DNA from: Microvirga sp. 3-52
GTDB taxonomy: Bacteria; Pseudomonadota; Alphaproteobacteria; Rhizobiales; Beijerinckiaceae
Direction: 5' to 3'
Length of the DNA stretch: 50,694 nucleotides
NCBI RefSeq assembly: GCF_018383585.1
Contig: NZ_JAHAMK010000014.1
Coordinates: 1-50,694 of the forward strand
The position numbers were made by a program, and so were the translations under genes. Under the pieces are notes generated by a model. The model saw nothing but the letters and a program-made list of their open reading frames with translations. It was not told the DNA's origin and searched no databases. Shown here piece after piece: positions 7,576-15,874 of this stretch. How positions within the stretch are numbered: the first letter of the stretch is position 1; the number at the start of each line of letters is the position of its first letter.

Positions 7576-10164
7576 ATGCACGGCTCCCTTCCCGCCACGC
7601 CGCAGCGACGTCCGGCATCCGCGTCGCGCCTGCCCCTCCTGCTGCGCCTCGCCTTCCGGGAATTGCGCGGGGGCTTGAGAGGGTTCGGCATCTTCCTCGC
7701 CTGCATCGCGCTCGGCGTTGCGGCCATCGCCAGCGTCTCGTCCTTGTCCCGTTCGCTGACGGAGGGGATCTCCCGCGAGGGCCGGCGGATTCTCGGCGGC
7801 GACATGGCTTTCTCCCTGCTCCAGCGGGAGGCGGGTGCGCCTGAGCGGGCGTTCCTCGAGTCGAAGGGCCGGGTCAATGTCGTCGCCACCATGCGGGCCA
7901 TGGCGGTGGCCGGCGAGAAGGGCTCAGGGCTGGTGGAGATGAAGGCCGTCGATGGAGGCTACCCGACTGTCGGCGCCCTCGAAACCGATCCGCAGCTTTC
8001 TCCTGCCGACCTCTTCTCCGAGCGCAACGGCGCCTTCGGGGCTGCCGTCGATGCGGCACTTCTCGCCCGCCTCGACCTGAAGGTGGGCGATCGGGTAACG
8101 GTCGGAGCAGCCAACGTGGAATTGCGGGCGCGCCTCGTCTCCGAACCCGACAAGATCGCCGACGGCATCGGCTTCGGGCCGCGTCTCCTGCTCTCGCAGG
8201 ACGCCCTGAAGGCGACCGGCCTCGTCCAGCCGGGAAGCCTCGTGCGCTGGACCTACCGGCTGATCCTGCCGCCCAATGTGTCCACGGAAGAAGGCCTGAC
8301 CCAGATCGAGGCGGAGGTGAAACGCGTCCTGCCGGAGGCCGGCTGGAACATCCGCACGCGCCTCAATGCCGATCCGCGATTTGCCCGCAATATCGAGCGC
8401 TTCACCCAGTTCCTCACCCTCGTCGGCTTGACCGCGCTTCTCGTAGGCGGCGTCGGCGTTGCCAATGCGGTGCGCGGCTTCGTCGACCGCAAGCGCGCCT
8501 CGATTGCCACCTTGAAGAGCCTCGGGGCTCCCGGTGGGCAGGTGGTGCTGCTCTACCTGATGCAGGTGATGCTGATCGCGCTGGTCGGCATCGGCATCGG
8601 TCTGGCCTTCGGTGCCGTCCTGCCGTTCGTGGTCACCGGGCTGTTCGGCCATCTGCTGCCGATCCCGATCCAGCCGACTCTGGCCTGGAGCGAACTCGGC
8701 ATTGCACTGCTCTACGGCATCCTCACGGCCCTCGTTTTCGCGCTGGCGCCCTTGGGGCGGGCCCATGATGTACCGGTCTCCGGTCTCTTCCGGGACCAGA
8801 TCGACCCGGAGCGGCGCTGGCCGCGCAAGCGCTACCTGATCGCCCTCGTGCTGTCCGTCGCCGCCCTCGTCGGACTGGCGTTGCTCGCAGCCTACGACCG
8901 TCGCATTGCCCTGATGTTCGTGGGCGCGGCCGCCGGGTCCTTCCTGCTCCTGCGCCTCGTGGCGCTGGGAATCATGGCGCTTGCCCGCCGCCTGCCGCGT
9001 CCTCGCAGCACCCCGCCGCGGCTTGCGCTGGCCAACATCCATCGGCCCGGTGCGCTCACCCCCTCCCTGGTGCTGTCCCTGGGGCTGGGAATCACGTTGC
9101 TGGTCACCCTGGCGCTCATCGATACCAACCTGACCCGCCAGCTGACGCAGAGCCTGCCGGAGCGGGCACCCAGCTTCTTCTTCCTCGACATTCCCAACCA
9201 GCAGGCGGATGCCTTCGAGGGTTTCCTCAAGAACCAGGCCTCGGAGGCCCATATCGAGAGAGTGCCGATGATGCGCGGGCGTCTCGTGACGCTCGGCGGG
9301 CGGCCCGTCTCTGAGGTCAAGGCGCCTGAGGACGTATCCTGGGTGCTGGAGGGCGACCGCGGAATCACCTACGCCAAGGCGCCCCCGGAGGGCTCGAAGG
9401 TGGTGCAGGGCGAATGGTGGCCGGAAGACTACCGGGGCAGGCCGCTCGTCTCCTTCGACCGCAAGATCGCGGAGGGCTTGAGCCTCAAGATCGGCGACGA
9501 GATCACCGTCAACGTGCTCGGTCGCAACATCAGCGCCACGATCGCCAACCTGCGCGAGATCGAATGGCGCTCGATGGGGATCAACTTCGTCATGGTGTTC
9601 TCTCCCAATGCCTTCGCCGGCGCGCCGCACACGCATCTGGCCACCGTCACCTTCCCGAACGGTTCGGATGCCGCGCTCGATGCCCGCATCCTGAGAAGCT
9701 CCGCCCAGGCCTATCCCATGGTCACGAGCGTTCGGGTGAAGGATGCCCTGGAGGCGGTGAACGACGTGGTCTCGCAGCTCGTCATGGCGATCCGCGGCGC
9801 GAGTTCCATCGCGCTCGTCGCGAGCCTTCTGGTTCTCGCCGGCGCCCTGGCGGCCGGCCACCGGGCGCGACTCTACGATGCGGTGGTGCTGAAGACGCTC
9901 GGCGCCACCCGGGTCCGGCTGATTTCGGCCTATGCGCTCGAGTATGGACTGCTGGGCCTGGCAACGGCCGTGTTCGGCCTGTTGGCCGGCACGATCGCGT
10001 CCTATTTCATCATCACCCGAATCATGAACCTAAGCTTTACGTTAGATCTCTCGGGAGCCGTGCTGGCATCTCTGCTCGCCGTTCTCGTGAGCGTCGGATT
10101 AGGCCTGATGGGAACTTGGCGGATCTTAAGTCAAAAGCCGGCTTCATACTTAAGAAGTCTTTAA
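7576..10164 (+). CDS. ybbP: ABC transporter permease, FtsX family (YbbP-like)
   Basis: This 862-residue permease has a duplicated FtsX layout. It has an N-terminal membrane segment (about 26-50), a large periplasmic region, three membrane helices around 275-400, two more helices near 415-475, another anchor around 500, a second extracytoplasmic region, and a final helix group at about 735-850. The word ANAVRGFVDRKRASIATLKSLGA and its C-terminal counterpart AVVLKTLGATRVRLISAYALEY are the coupling helices. It forms a transporter with the preceding ATPase. AAGGGGGCAAAGG lies just before the ATG. Confidence 0.92.
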   Translation: MHGSLPATPQRRPASASRLPLLLRLAFRELRGGLRGFGIFLACIALGVAAIASVSSLSRSLTEGISREGRRILGGDMAFSLLQREAGAPERAFLESKGRVNVVATMRAMAVAGEKGSGLVEMKAVDGGYPTVGALETDPQLSPADLFSERNGAFGAAVDAALLARLDLKVGDRVTVGAANVELRARLVSEPDKIADGIGFGPRLLLSQDALKATGLVQPGSLVRWTYRLILPPNVSTEEGLTQIEAEVKRVLPEAGWNIRTRLNADPRFARNIERFTQFLTLVGLTALLVGGVGVANAVRGFVDRKRASIATLKSLGAPGGQVVLLYLMQVMLIALVGIGIGLAFGAVLPFVVTGLFGHLLPIPIQPTLAWSELGIALLYGILTALVFALAPLGRAHDVPVSGLFRDQIDPERRWPRKRYLIALVLSVAALVGLALLAAYDRRIALMFVGAAAGSFLLLRLVALGIMALARRLPRPRSTPPRLALANIHRPGALTPSLVLSLGLGITLLVTLALIDTNLTRQLTQSLPERAPSFFFLDIPNQQADAFEGFLKNQASEAHIERVPMMRGRLVTLGGRPVSEVKAPEDVSWVLEGDRGITYAKAPPEGSKVVQGEWWPEDYRGRPLVSFDRKIAEGLSLKIGDEITVNVLGRNISATIANLREIEWRSMGINFVMVFSPNAFAGAPHTHLATVTFPNGSDAALDARILRSSAQAYPMVTSVRVKDALEAVNDVVSQLVMAIRGASSIALVASLLVLAGALAAGHRARLYDAVVLKTLGATRVRLISAYALEYGLLGLATAVFGLLAGTIASYFIITRIMNLSFTLDLSGAVLASLLAVLVSVGLGLMGTWRILSQKPASYLRSL

Positions 10165-10211
10165 CGTCCGGGCCGTCGGCCGGGCGTTACAAAAAAGCGG
10201 CCTGCCCTGAT

Positions 10212-10250
10212 GAAGAGCAGCGTGATTTCTGCTCTTCGTTCTTCTTCTTC
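10212..10250 (+). terminator. Probable Rho-independent terminator after ybbP
   Basis: GAAGAGCAG (10212-10220) pairs with CTGCTCTTC (10229-10237) across an 8-nt loop. It is followed by a pyrimidine run with several T pairs (GTTCTTCTTCTTC). It lies 48 bp past the ybbP stop. The T tract is interrupted, so strength is uncertain. Confidence 0.5.
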
Positions 10251-10397
10251 ACGAAGGTTTGAAGCTTGGCTCTCCCCCTTGCGGAATGGAGGCATCCCTC
10301 TCATATTTCAAGTGCCGTCGAAAACTTGCGGCGGCCGAGGGCTGACTTCCCAGCCTTTCGAGGGAACATCAACGGGACACCGTGAGAAAGGGCTCCG

Positions 10398-11180
10398 ATG
10401 CAACCGTATGAGCAAAACCAATCCGCCTATGGCACCGGCTTTGCCCGGACGGAGGCACAGGTCGACCAGGGCCTGCGTACCTTCATGCTCGGCGTCTACA
10501 ACAACATGATTCTGGGCCTTGCCATCTCGGCCCTGGTCGCACTCGGCGTGAACATGCTGGCGGTCACCAGCGATCCGTCGCAGGCTGTTGCCCGCATGGG
10601 CGGGGTCGGCCTGACGGAGTTTGGTCGGATTCTGTATGGCACGCCCCTGATGTGGGTCGTGGCGCTGGCGCCTCTGGCGTTCATCTTCCTCTTCTCGTTC
10701 CGCATGGACCGGATGTCTGCGGCTGCGGCGCGCGGCACCTTCTTCGCCTTCGCGGCGGTGATGGGCGCCTCGCTCTCGACGCTTCTCATCCGCTACACCG
10801 GTGCGAGCGTCGTGCAGGTGTTCTTCATCACGGCCGCGTCCTTCGGCGCGCTGTCCCTGTGGGGCTACACCACCCGCCGCAGCCTGTCGGGCATGGGCTC
10901 GTTCCTGATCATGGGTCTGGTCGGCCTGATCCTGGCCTCGATCGTGAACATCTTCGTCGCGTCGAGCGCCCTGCAGTTCGGCATTTCCGTGATCGGCGTT
11001 CTGATCTTCGCAGGCCTCACCGCCTACGACACGCAGAAGCTGAAGGAGATGTACCTGTACGGCAACCTCGACTCCGAGGCCGCCGGCAAGGCCTCCGTGT
11101 TCGGCGCCCTGACGCTCTACCTGGACTTCATCAACATGTTCCAGTTCCTCCTCGCTCTCGTGGGCAACCGCAACGAGTAA
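10398..11180 (+). CDS. Bax inhibitor-1 / YccA family membrane protein
   Basis: This 260-residue protein has seven hydrophobic helices after a 35-residue polar N-terminus. The sequence around VYNNMILGLAISALVALG and the C-terminal LTAYDTQKLKEMY and ALTLYLDFINMFQFLLALVGNRNE are diagnostic of the BI-1/YccA (TMBIM) family. Bacterial members are inner-membrane proteins tied to proton or calcium leak and to FtsH control; the specific role here is inferred only. GAAAGGG lies 6 nt before the ATG. The gene stands alone between two hairpins and ends in a strong terminator. Confidence 0.94.
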   Translation: MQPYEQNQSAYGTGFARTEAQVDQGLRTFMLGVYNNMILGLAISALVALGVNMLAVTSDPSQAVARMGGVGLTEFGRILYGTPLMWVVALAPLAFIFLFSFRMDRMSAAAARGTFFAFAAVMGASLSTLLIRYTGASVVQVFFITAASFGALSLWGYTTRRSLSGMGSFLIMGLVGLILASIVNIFVASSALQFGISVIGVLIFAGLTAYDTQKLKEMYLYGNLDSEAAGKASVFGALTLYLDFINMFQFLLALVGNRNE

Positions 11181-11204
11181 GGACCAGCGGATCGAACGAT
11201 CACG

Positions 11205-11237
11205 AAGCCCCGGCCGAAAAGCCGGGGCTTTTCTTTT
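11205..11237 (+). terminator. Strong Rho-independent terminator
   Basis: AAGCCCCGGC (11205-11214) pairs perfectly with GCCGGGGCTT (11221-11230) over a CGAAAA loop, followed by TTCTTTT. It lies 24 bp past the BI-1 stop and is the cleanest terminator in the window. Confidence 0.92.
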
Positions 11238-11260
11238 GGCGAGTGTCGCCCGGCGACCCG

Positions 11261-11587
11261 CTACGCCCCTGGGGGGCGATACCCGACCGACTTCGCCTTT
11301 CCGAGGGCTGCCATCAGTTCCTCGACGCTGAGGAGGACCGTCGTTTCGCACGAGCGGAGCGCGCCTCCCGCGCCGATGGCAAGCACGACGGCTGCCATCG
11401 ACACGTTGTCCGGCGCCTCCCATAAATTCCAGCCATCGTGTTCGCCGAAGGCGTACCAGAACCCGTGCAGCTTTCCGCCGACCGACTCGATGTAGGAACG
11501 GGCCGCCGCGCGTCGATCCTCGGGGCTTTCGATCAGGCGCGCCCACGTCTCGGGCGTGTAGCTGAAGCGCGTAAGATACATGGCCAT
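11261..11587 (-). CDS. GYD domain-containing protein
   Basis: This 108-residue protein has the GYD-domain layout: an N-terminal YLTRFSYTPETWARLIESPEDR strand and helix, GGKLHGFWYAFGEHDGWNLWEAPDNVSMAAVVLAI in the centre, and a TTVLLSVEELMAALGKA C-terminus. The family has a ferredoxin-like alpha/beta fold and no established function. GAGGTG precedes the ATG at 11587 by about 6 nt. It converges on the BI-1 gene, with the terminator between them. No operon partner is apparent. Confidence 0.85.
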   Translation of the reverse strand: MAMYLTRFSYTPETWARLIESPEDRRAAARSYIESVGGKLHGFWYAFGEHDGWNLWEAPDNVSMAAVVLAIGAGGALRSCETTVLLSVEELMAALGKAKSVGYRPPGA

Positions 11588-11707
11588 GGCTCACCTCGTC
11601 CTTAGAGTTTGGCCCCAGCGAATGCAGTTAACGCTCAAACCGGACATGCGGCGAGTCATTTGCGCATGCGCGCTGGTCAAATAGACGGATGCCAAAAGAC
11701 AACAGGC

Positions 11708-13213
11708 TTATGCCTGTCCCGAAGGCGCCGAGCGGTAGCCGAAACAGGCACTCGCACCAGCCGCAGCGGCGCAGATCAGAGTCACCAGCCCGAAACCGCC
11801 GATCATGGCCGCCGCGTAGATTTCTTTTACGCCGTCGGATGGCGAGGCCGACATCGGCGGGAAGGCGCCGAAGGTCGCCTGCGCGAAGAGATCGGCCATC
11901 TCCGGCGATGCCCACAGCGCAGCCTGCCGAAATCCGAACGTAGCCACGACGCCCAGTCCGGCGACGGCGATGAGGCCCGCGACGCGGGAGATCGCGTTGT
12001 TGACGCCCGAGGCCACTCCGATGCGCTCGTCGGGGGCGGCATTCATCACCGTCGTCGACAGCGGCGCGACCGTGATTCCCATGCCCAGCCCCATGACGGC
12101 CATGACCGGCACCACCGCGATCCAGTAGCCGCCATGGAAGACAGCAGGGGCCAGAAGCGCGAAGCTTAAGGCCGTGATGAGGGGACCCACGGTGAGGAGC
12201 ATGCGGGTGCCGAACCGGTCGGCCATGGCGCCGCCGCGCCGGGAGAGCACGGCCATGAGGATGGTGAAGGGCAGAAATACGGAGCCTGCCTTGGCGGCCG
12301 AATAGCCATGGGCCTCGATCAGCGCCGCCGGCAGAAAGAACAAGGCGCCGCTGAGGGCGAAATAGAGCAGCAGGGTCAGCGCATTGACGTTGGCGAAAGC
12401 CGACACGTGAAACAGATCGAGGGGCATCATCGGCGCGGCACAGCGCTTCTCGTGCAGCACGAAAAGGCCGAGGACCGCCGCACCGGCGAGGGTCAGCAGG
12501 ATCGCGATGGCCCGATGGCTGTCCCATTCGCCCAGCGCCGTCAGCCCATAGGCGAGGAGACCGAGCCCGGCGACCGCCAGGACGGCACCCAGCCAGTCCA
12601 TGACGGTCTCCGCCGCCGGGCTTTCCGGCACATGCCGCCAGCACAGCCAGAGCGCCAGCACGGCAATGGGGACGTTGATCCAGAAGATTGCCTGCCAGGG
12701 TCCGTTATCGATGAGCCAGCCGCCGAGAATCGGCCCGAGGGCTGCGGCGATGCCGGAGGCTGCCGCCCAGGTGCCGATGGCCTTGCCCCGCGCATCCTTG
12801 GGGAAATGAGCGCTGATCAGGGCGAGCGATCCCGGCACTAGCAAGGCGCCGCCGATCCCCTGGAAGGCCCGGGCCGCAATCAGCATCCCGGCCGATCCCG
12901 ACAGGCCGCACCATAGGGAGGTGAGGCCGAAGCAGGCGATGCCGATCATGAATATCCGTCGCAAACCGTAGGCGTCGCCGGCTGCCCCACCAAGGAGCAG
13001 AAAGGCTGACAGGGTCAGCGCATAGGCATTGGTGATCCATTGCATCTCGGACAGCGAAGCCTGTAGGCTCTCGCGCATCTGCGGCATCGCGACGGTGACG
13101 ATGGCGCCATCGGCAAAAACCATGCTGGAAGCCAGAATCGCAGTCCAGACCACATAAGCCTGCGTCCTGGAGGCGGTGGATGGCTGCGGCTTGCTGGGGC
13201 TGAGCTCGTTCAC
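11708..13213 (-). CDS. DHA2 (EmrB/QacA) family MFS multidrug transporter
   Basis: This roughly 500-residue exporter has 14 hydrophobic segments. Landmarks are ASSMVFADGAIVTVAMPQM (first helix with the DHA2 acidic residue), GDAYGLRRIFMIG (motif A) and LGPILGGWLIDNGPWQAIFWINVPIA (motif C region of drug:H+ antiporters). The frame reaches an ATG at 13240, but a GTG at 13213 (VNELSPSKPQ) has GGAAAGG 7 nt upstream, whereas the ATG has no binding site, so I prefer the GTG. A drug or toxic metabolite is the likely cargo. It is divergent from the acetyltransferase, so both may answer to related chemical stress, but no regulator gene is adjacent. Confidence 0.88.
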   Translation of the reverse strand: MNELSPSKPQPSTASRTQAYVVWTAILASSMVFADGAIVTVAMPQMRESLQASLSEMQWITNAYALTLSAFLLLGGAAGDAYGLRRIFMIGIACFGLTSLWCGLSGSAGMLIAARAFQGIGGALLVPGSLALISAHFPKDARGKAIGTWAAASGIAAALGPILGGWLIDNGPWQAIFWINVPIAVLALWLCWRHVPESPAAETVMDWLGAVLAVAGLGLLAYGLTALGEWDSHRAIAILLTLAGAAVLGLFVLHEKRCAAPMMPLDLFHVSAFANVNALTLLLYFALSGALFFLPAALIEAHGYSAAKAGSVFLPFTILMAVLSRRGGAMADRFGTRMLLTVGPLITALSFALLAPAVFHGGYWIAVVPVMAVMGLGMGITVAPLSTTVMNAAPDERIGVASGVNNAISRVAGLIAVAGLGVVATFGFRQAALWASPEMADLFAQATFGAFPPMSASPSDGVKEIYAAAMIGGFGLVTLICAAAAGASACFGYRSAPSGQA

Positions 13214-13326
13214 GCGCAGGCCTTTCCAATGATGCTCCATGTTTAGGCAGAAGGACGATAAAAAGACAGTCTTCCCAATCCTGAATGCTATTCCCTCCTT
13301 CTCTGGAAGTGCTTTAAAAAAATCCC

Positions 13327-13860
13327 ATGAGCATTCTCGTCCGCCCTTCGTCCGAATCCGACCTCGATGCCGTCACGGCCATCTATGCCCATGCGGTGAC
13401 GCATGGCACGGCCTCGTTCGAGCTCGACCCTCCCGACGAGGTGGAGATGGCGCGCCGCCGGGCCGCCATTCTGGAGGGTGGCTATCCCCATCTGGTGGCG
13501 GAAAAGGACCGTGCGATCCTCGGCTATGCCTATGCGGGCGCCTACAGAACGCGGCCGGCCTATCGTTCGACGGTGGAGGATTCGATCTATGTCGCGCCGT
13601 CCGCCCAGGGGCAGGGCGTCGGGCGCCTGCTGCTCGCCGCTCTGATCGAGGAATGCGAGAAACGGGATTTCCGGCTCATGGTGGCCGTTATCGGCGACGA
13701 GGAATCGAAGGGCTCCATCGGCCTGCACCGGCGCATGGGCTTCGAGCCTGTCGGCATCCTGAAGGGCATCGGCTACAAGCACGGGCGCTGGCTTTCCACC
13801 GTGCTGATGCAGCGGCCCCTCGGGTGCGGCGTGCAGGAACCGCCGACGCGCCCGATCTGA
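13327..13860 (+). CDS. GNAT N-acetyltransferase, phosphinothricin/methionine-sulfoximine acetyltransferase-like
   Basis: This 177-residue GNAT protein has the acetyl-CoA pyrophosphate loop at QGQGVG (94-99). The wider pattern is family specific: IYAHAVTHGTASFEL, AYRTRPAYRSTVEDSIYV, and the tail LHRRMGFEPVGILKGIGYKHGRWLSTVLMQ. These match the PAT/YncA (MddA) subgroup, which acetylates phosphinothricin or methionine sulfoximine and sulfone. Chromosomal members more often act on methionine derivatives than on the herbicide. It converges with the anchored SDR and abuts its stop directly at 13860/13861. The ribosome binding site is weak. Confidence 0.88.
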   Translation: MSILVRPSSESDLDAVTAIYAHAVTHGTASFELDPPDEVEMARRRAAILEGGYPHLVAEKDRAILGYAYAGAYRTRPAYRSTVEDSIYVAPSAQGQGVGRLLLAALIEECEKRDFRLMVAVIGDEESKGSIGLHRRMGFEPVGILKGIGYKHGRWLSTVLMQRPLGCGVQEPPTRPI

Positions 13861-14856
13861 TCAGCGCCGCGTGTGCGCCGCGGCTCTCGTCCCAAGGAGC
13901 AGGGCCAAGCCTGCTAATGCCATGATCCCTATGGCGGTGCTGGTCTGGCGCGCCGAGAAGGGCAGACCTTTGCGATCGCGCCACCCGCCGCTCACGCCCC
14001 TGCCTGTCGGAACGGGCTGCAGCAGCGCCCCTTGCGTACGTGGCGCAGGGGACGCGCGTTCGAGCGCCCGACGCATCGCCGCACCCATGAGACGCTCCGT
14101 CCGGCGGGGAGCCAACGCATAGGCGATCTGTGCAGCCCGCGCCGGCCATCCAACAGCCACCTCGTCGCGCGGCCGGTGCACGAGCGAAACGAAGGTTTCG
14201 GCCACGTCCTCAGGAGCGTAGATCAGAGGTCCCAGATTGATCTTCCGGCCCGAGACGTTCGCCCCATGCTCGAAGCCGGGCGTATCGATGATGGCGGGGA
14301 ACACGCCGCAGACATGGATATCCGGATGATCCCCCAACTCCTGCCGCAGGCTGGCCGAGAATCCCCGCAGGGCGAACTTGGAGGCCGTGTAGGCGGCCGC
14401 AAAGGGGCTCGGCGCCCAGCCTCCGAGCGAAATGTTGTTGATGAGAATGCCGCGACCTTGGTCGAGGAAGACAGGCAGGACCGCATAGGCACCGTGCATG
14501 GACCCGAGCAGGTTCACCTCGATCGTGCGGCGGTGGAGGGCGATATCCGCATCCGGATAGGGGCCGAACACCCCCGTGCCCGCATTGTTGATCCAGACAT
14601 CGATGGCGCCGAAGGTGCGCCGTGCCGCCTGGGCCAGATGTTCGACCGCTCCGGCGTCGGTTACGTCGGTGGGCACGGCGATGGCCTGCGTGCCGAGATT
14701 CCGGCACTCACGGGCGACTTCCTCGATCAACTCTGTCCGGCGTGCTGCAAGCGCCACGTGGGCACCACGCTTGGCGAATGCGAGCGCCGCGGCGCGGCCG
14801 ATGCCGCTCGACGCGCCGGTAATCACGACGGAGAGGCCGGCCAAGTCGCGCGTCAT
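13861..14856 (-). CDS. SDR family oxidoreductase with C-terminal membrane anchor
   Basis: The protein has 331 residues: TGASSGIG at 13-20, NNAG at 90-93, Ser143, Tyr156 and Lys160 form the complete classical SDR set. After the catalytic domain (to about 250) comes an Arg/Pro-rich linker and a single hydrophobic helix at about 307-325 followed by HTRR. The enzyme is therefore probably tail-anchored, active face in the cytoplasm. The substrate is unknown. I place the start at 14856 (MTRDLAG) because GACGAGG lies 6 nt upstream; ATGs at 14883 and 14928 lack one. A 13-bp palindrome (14895-14923) lies just upstream. Confidence 0.83.
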   Translation of the reverse strand: MTRDLAGLSVVITGASSGIGRAAALAFAKRGAHVALAARRTELIEEVARECRNLGTQAIAVPTDVTDAGAVEHLAQAARRTFGAIDVWINNAGTGVFGPYPDADIALHRRTIEVNLLGSMHGAYAVLPVFLDQGRGILINNISLGGWAPSPFAAAYTASKFALRGFSASLRQELGDHPDIHVCGVFPAIIDTPGFEHGANVSGRKINLGPLIYAPEDVAETFVSLVHRPRDEVAVGWPARAAQIAYALAPRRTERLMGAAMRRALERASPAPRTQGALLQPVPTGRGVSGGWRDRKGLPFSARQTSTAIGIMALAGLALLLGTRAAAHTRR

Positions 14857-14894
14857 GAGGTGCCTCGTCGTTGCCGCTGTCATAGGGCCGCATC

Positions 14895-14923
14895 GTCGCA
14901 GAAGCCGGTTCGGCTTCTGCGAC
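14895..14923. repeat. Perfect 13-bp palindrome with 3-nt loop
   Basis: GTCGCAGAAGCCG (14895-14907) and CGGCTTCTGCGAC (14911-14923) are exact inverted repeats around GTT. The site is between the DUF2794 stop and the SDR start, both on the minus strand. There is no T run on either side, so it is not a standard terminator. An operator or an mRNA processing or stability hairpin is possible. Confidence 0.75.
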
Positions 14924-14987
14924 ATCATCCCTGCAACGCGATGAGCAGTAGGGTGTTCCAGCCAGCGGAGCGGCCCCTGTACCGGTC

Positions 14988-15368
14988 CTAAGCCGACACA
15001 ACCTTCGGTTTGTCCAGCACGCGCAGCACGCGGTCGAGTTCATGTCCGCGCTTGAGGATCAGGCCTGTCGAGACGACAACCGAATAGGCGCCCTGCTTCT
15101 TGGAAAGTTTCGGGTCTTTCTCAATCCTGTAGAGGGGCATTTCGGACGTGCGTCGGAAGATGGAGAAGACGGCCTTGTCGGGCATGAAATCGATCGCGTA
15201 ATCGCGCCATTCGCCGGCCGCCACCATGCGGCCGTAGAGATTGAGTATGGCCTGCAACTCGGCACGGTCGAAGGACACCTGTTTCGGCGCGGCGGGGAAA
15301 GGAACGATGTGGGCCGAACCCTGCATCGAGCCGCCGCGCAGCGGCTCTGCGATGTCACCTTCGCTCAT
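14988..15368 (-). CDS. DUF2794 domain-containing protein
   Basis: This 126-residue protein matches DUF2794, an uncharacterised alphaproteobacterial family. The recognisable core is FDRAELQAILNLYGRMVAAGEWRDYAIDF, then DKAVFSIFRRTSEMPLYRIEKDPKL and QGAYSVVVSTGLILKRGHELDRVLRVL. It is predicted to be small, soluble and without catalytic motifs. The ATG at 15368 (MSEGD) has GGGAGG 4 nt upstream; an ATG at 15380 forms part of that binding site. Upstream there are about 500 bp without a gene. Confidence 0.85.
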   Translation of the reverse strand: MSEGDIAEPLRGGSMQGSAHIVPFPAAPKQVSFDRAELQAILNLYGRMVAAGEWRDYAIDFMPDKAVFSIFRRTSEMPLYRIEKDPKLSKKQGAYSVVVSTGLILKRGHELDRVLRVLDKPKVVSA

Positions 15369-15618
15369 GAAGCCTCCCATGGCTGGTCAACGTATCCTGA
15401 TGATGGGCTTCGGCGGCTATGGGATCAACCCATGATCACACAATGAATCACGGGTTCTTTTGCAAATCTTATTCCTGCCTCAATCGCGCCGTGATGGAGC
15501 CGCACTGAATGCCGTTAATACTCAAGTTGCCTCGACGGCCCGGCTCTTTGAACGGCTTGGACACGTCAGCCCCCCAGCCCTCTGAGTCGCGCGAAGGGCC
15601 GGGCCACCCTCGAGACAC

Positions 15619-15650
15619 AAGGCTGCCTTTCAAGGCAGCCTTTTCCTTTG
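15619..15650 (+). terminator. Rho-independent terminator (first of tandem pair)
   Basis: AAGGCTGCC (15619-15627) pairs with GGCAGCCTT (15634-15642) over a short TTTCAA-type loop, followed by TTCCTTTG. It has no plus-strand coding gene upstream within 4 kb on this strand after the GNAT gene. Confidence 0.7.
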
Positions 15651-15657
15651 TTTAAAG

Positions 15658-15694
15658 GGCTTTGCGATGGTCCAGATCGCAAAGCCCTCTTTTT
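15658..15694 (+). terminator. Rho-independent terminator (second of tandem pair)
   Basis: GGCTTTGCGAT pairs perfectly with ATCGCAAAGCC (stem extended by a G-C pair) over a 7-nt loop, followed by TCTTTTTT. It is stronger than the first and lies 10-20 bp after it. The orientation with the T run is the plus strand. Confidence 0.8.
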
Positions 15695-15770
15695 TGTCGG
15701 TTAACGTTTGCTCAACGCATCCGACTGAATCTGTGAGCCTGATGAGCTCAACAATCATCCATGACCTCTC

Positions 15771-15865
15771 CACGTCATGGCCGGGCTTGGCCCGACCATC
15801 CCGATCCATTTCGGCGCAGCGTTTTATCTGATCGGGATCACCGGCACGAGGCCGGTGATGACGTG
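15771..15865. repeat. Cloverleaf-like palindromic repeat, copy 3 (reverse)
   Basis: The closing stem is CACGTCAT/ATGACGTG. The arms are in the order C (ATGGCCGGG/CCCGACCAT), B (ATCCCGAT/ATCGGGAT), A (CACCGGC/GCCGGTG), the reverse of copy 2. It ends 10 bp from the stop of the MDR gene. Confidence 0.85.
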
Positions 15866-15874
15866 AGAGAGTGT

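Larger units (their letters stand above)
15531..15694 (+). ncRNA. Candidate structured small RNA ending in two tandem terminators
   Basis: No coding frame explains this stretch. CTCGA (15531-15535) and GGCCCGGC (15537-15544) pair with GCCGGGCC (15598-15605) and TCGAG (15610-15614), closing a structured loop of about 53 nt. The structure is followed at once by two plus-strand terminators (15619-15650 and 15658-15694). No plus-strand protein gene precedes them. I do not recognise a known RNA family and no promoter is certain, so this is a prediction from structure and context. Confidence 0.35.

Noticed and set aside
7924..9861. Minus-strand open frame of 645 codons
   Set aside because: It is antisense to the YbbP-type permease; its product is polar, repetitive and motif-free.
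10163..10199. Terminator hairpin immediately after ybbP (AACGTCCGGGCC / GGCCGGGCGTT)
   Set aside because: The arms match only with a bulge and are followed by A residues, not T; the hairpin at 10212 is the better candidate.
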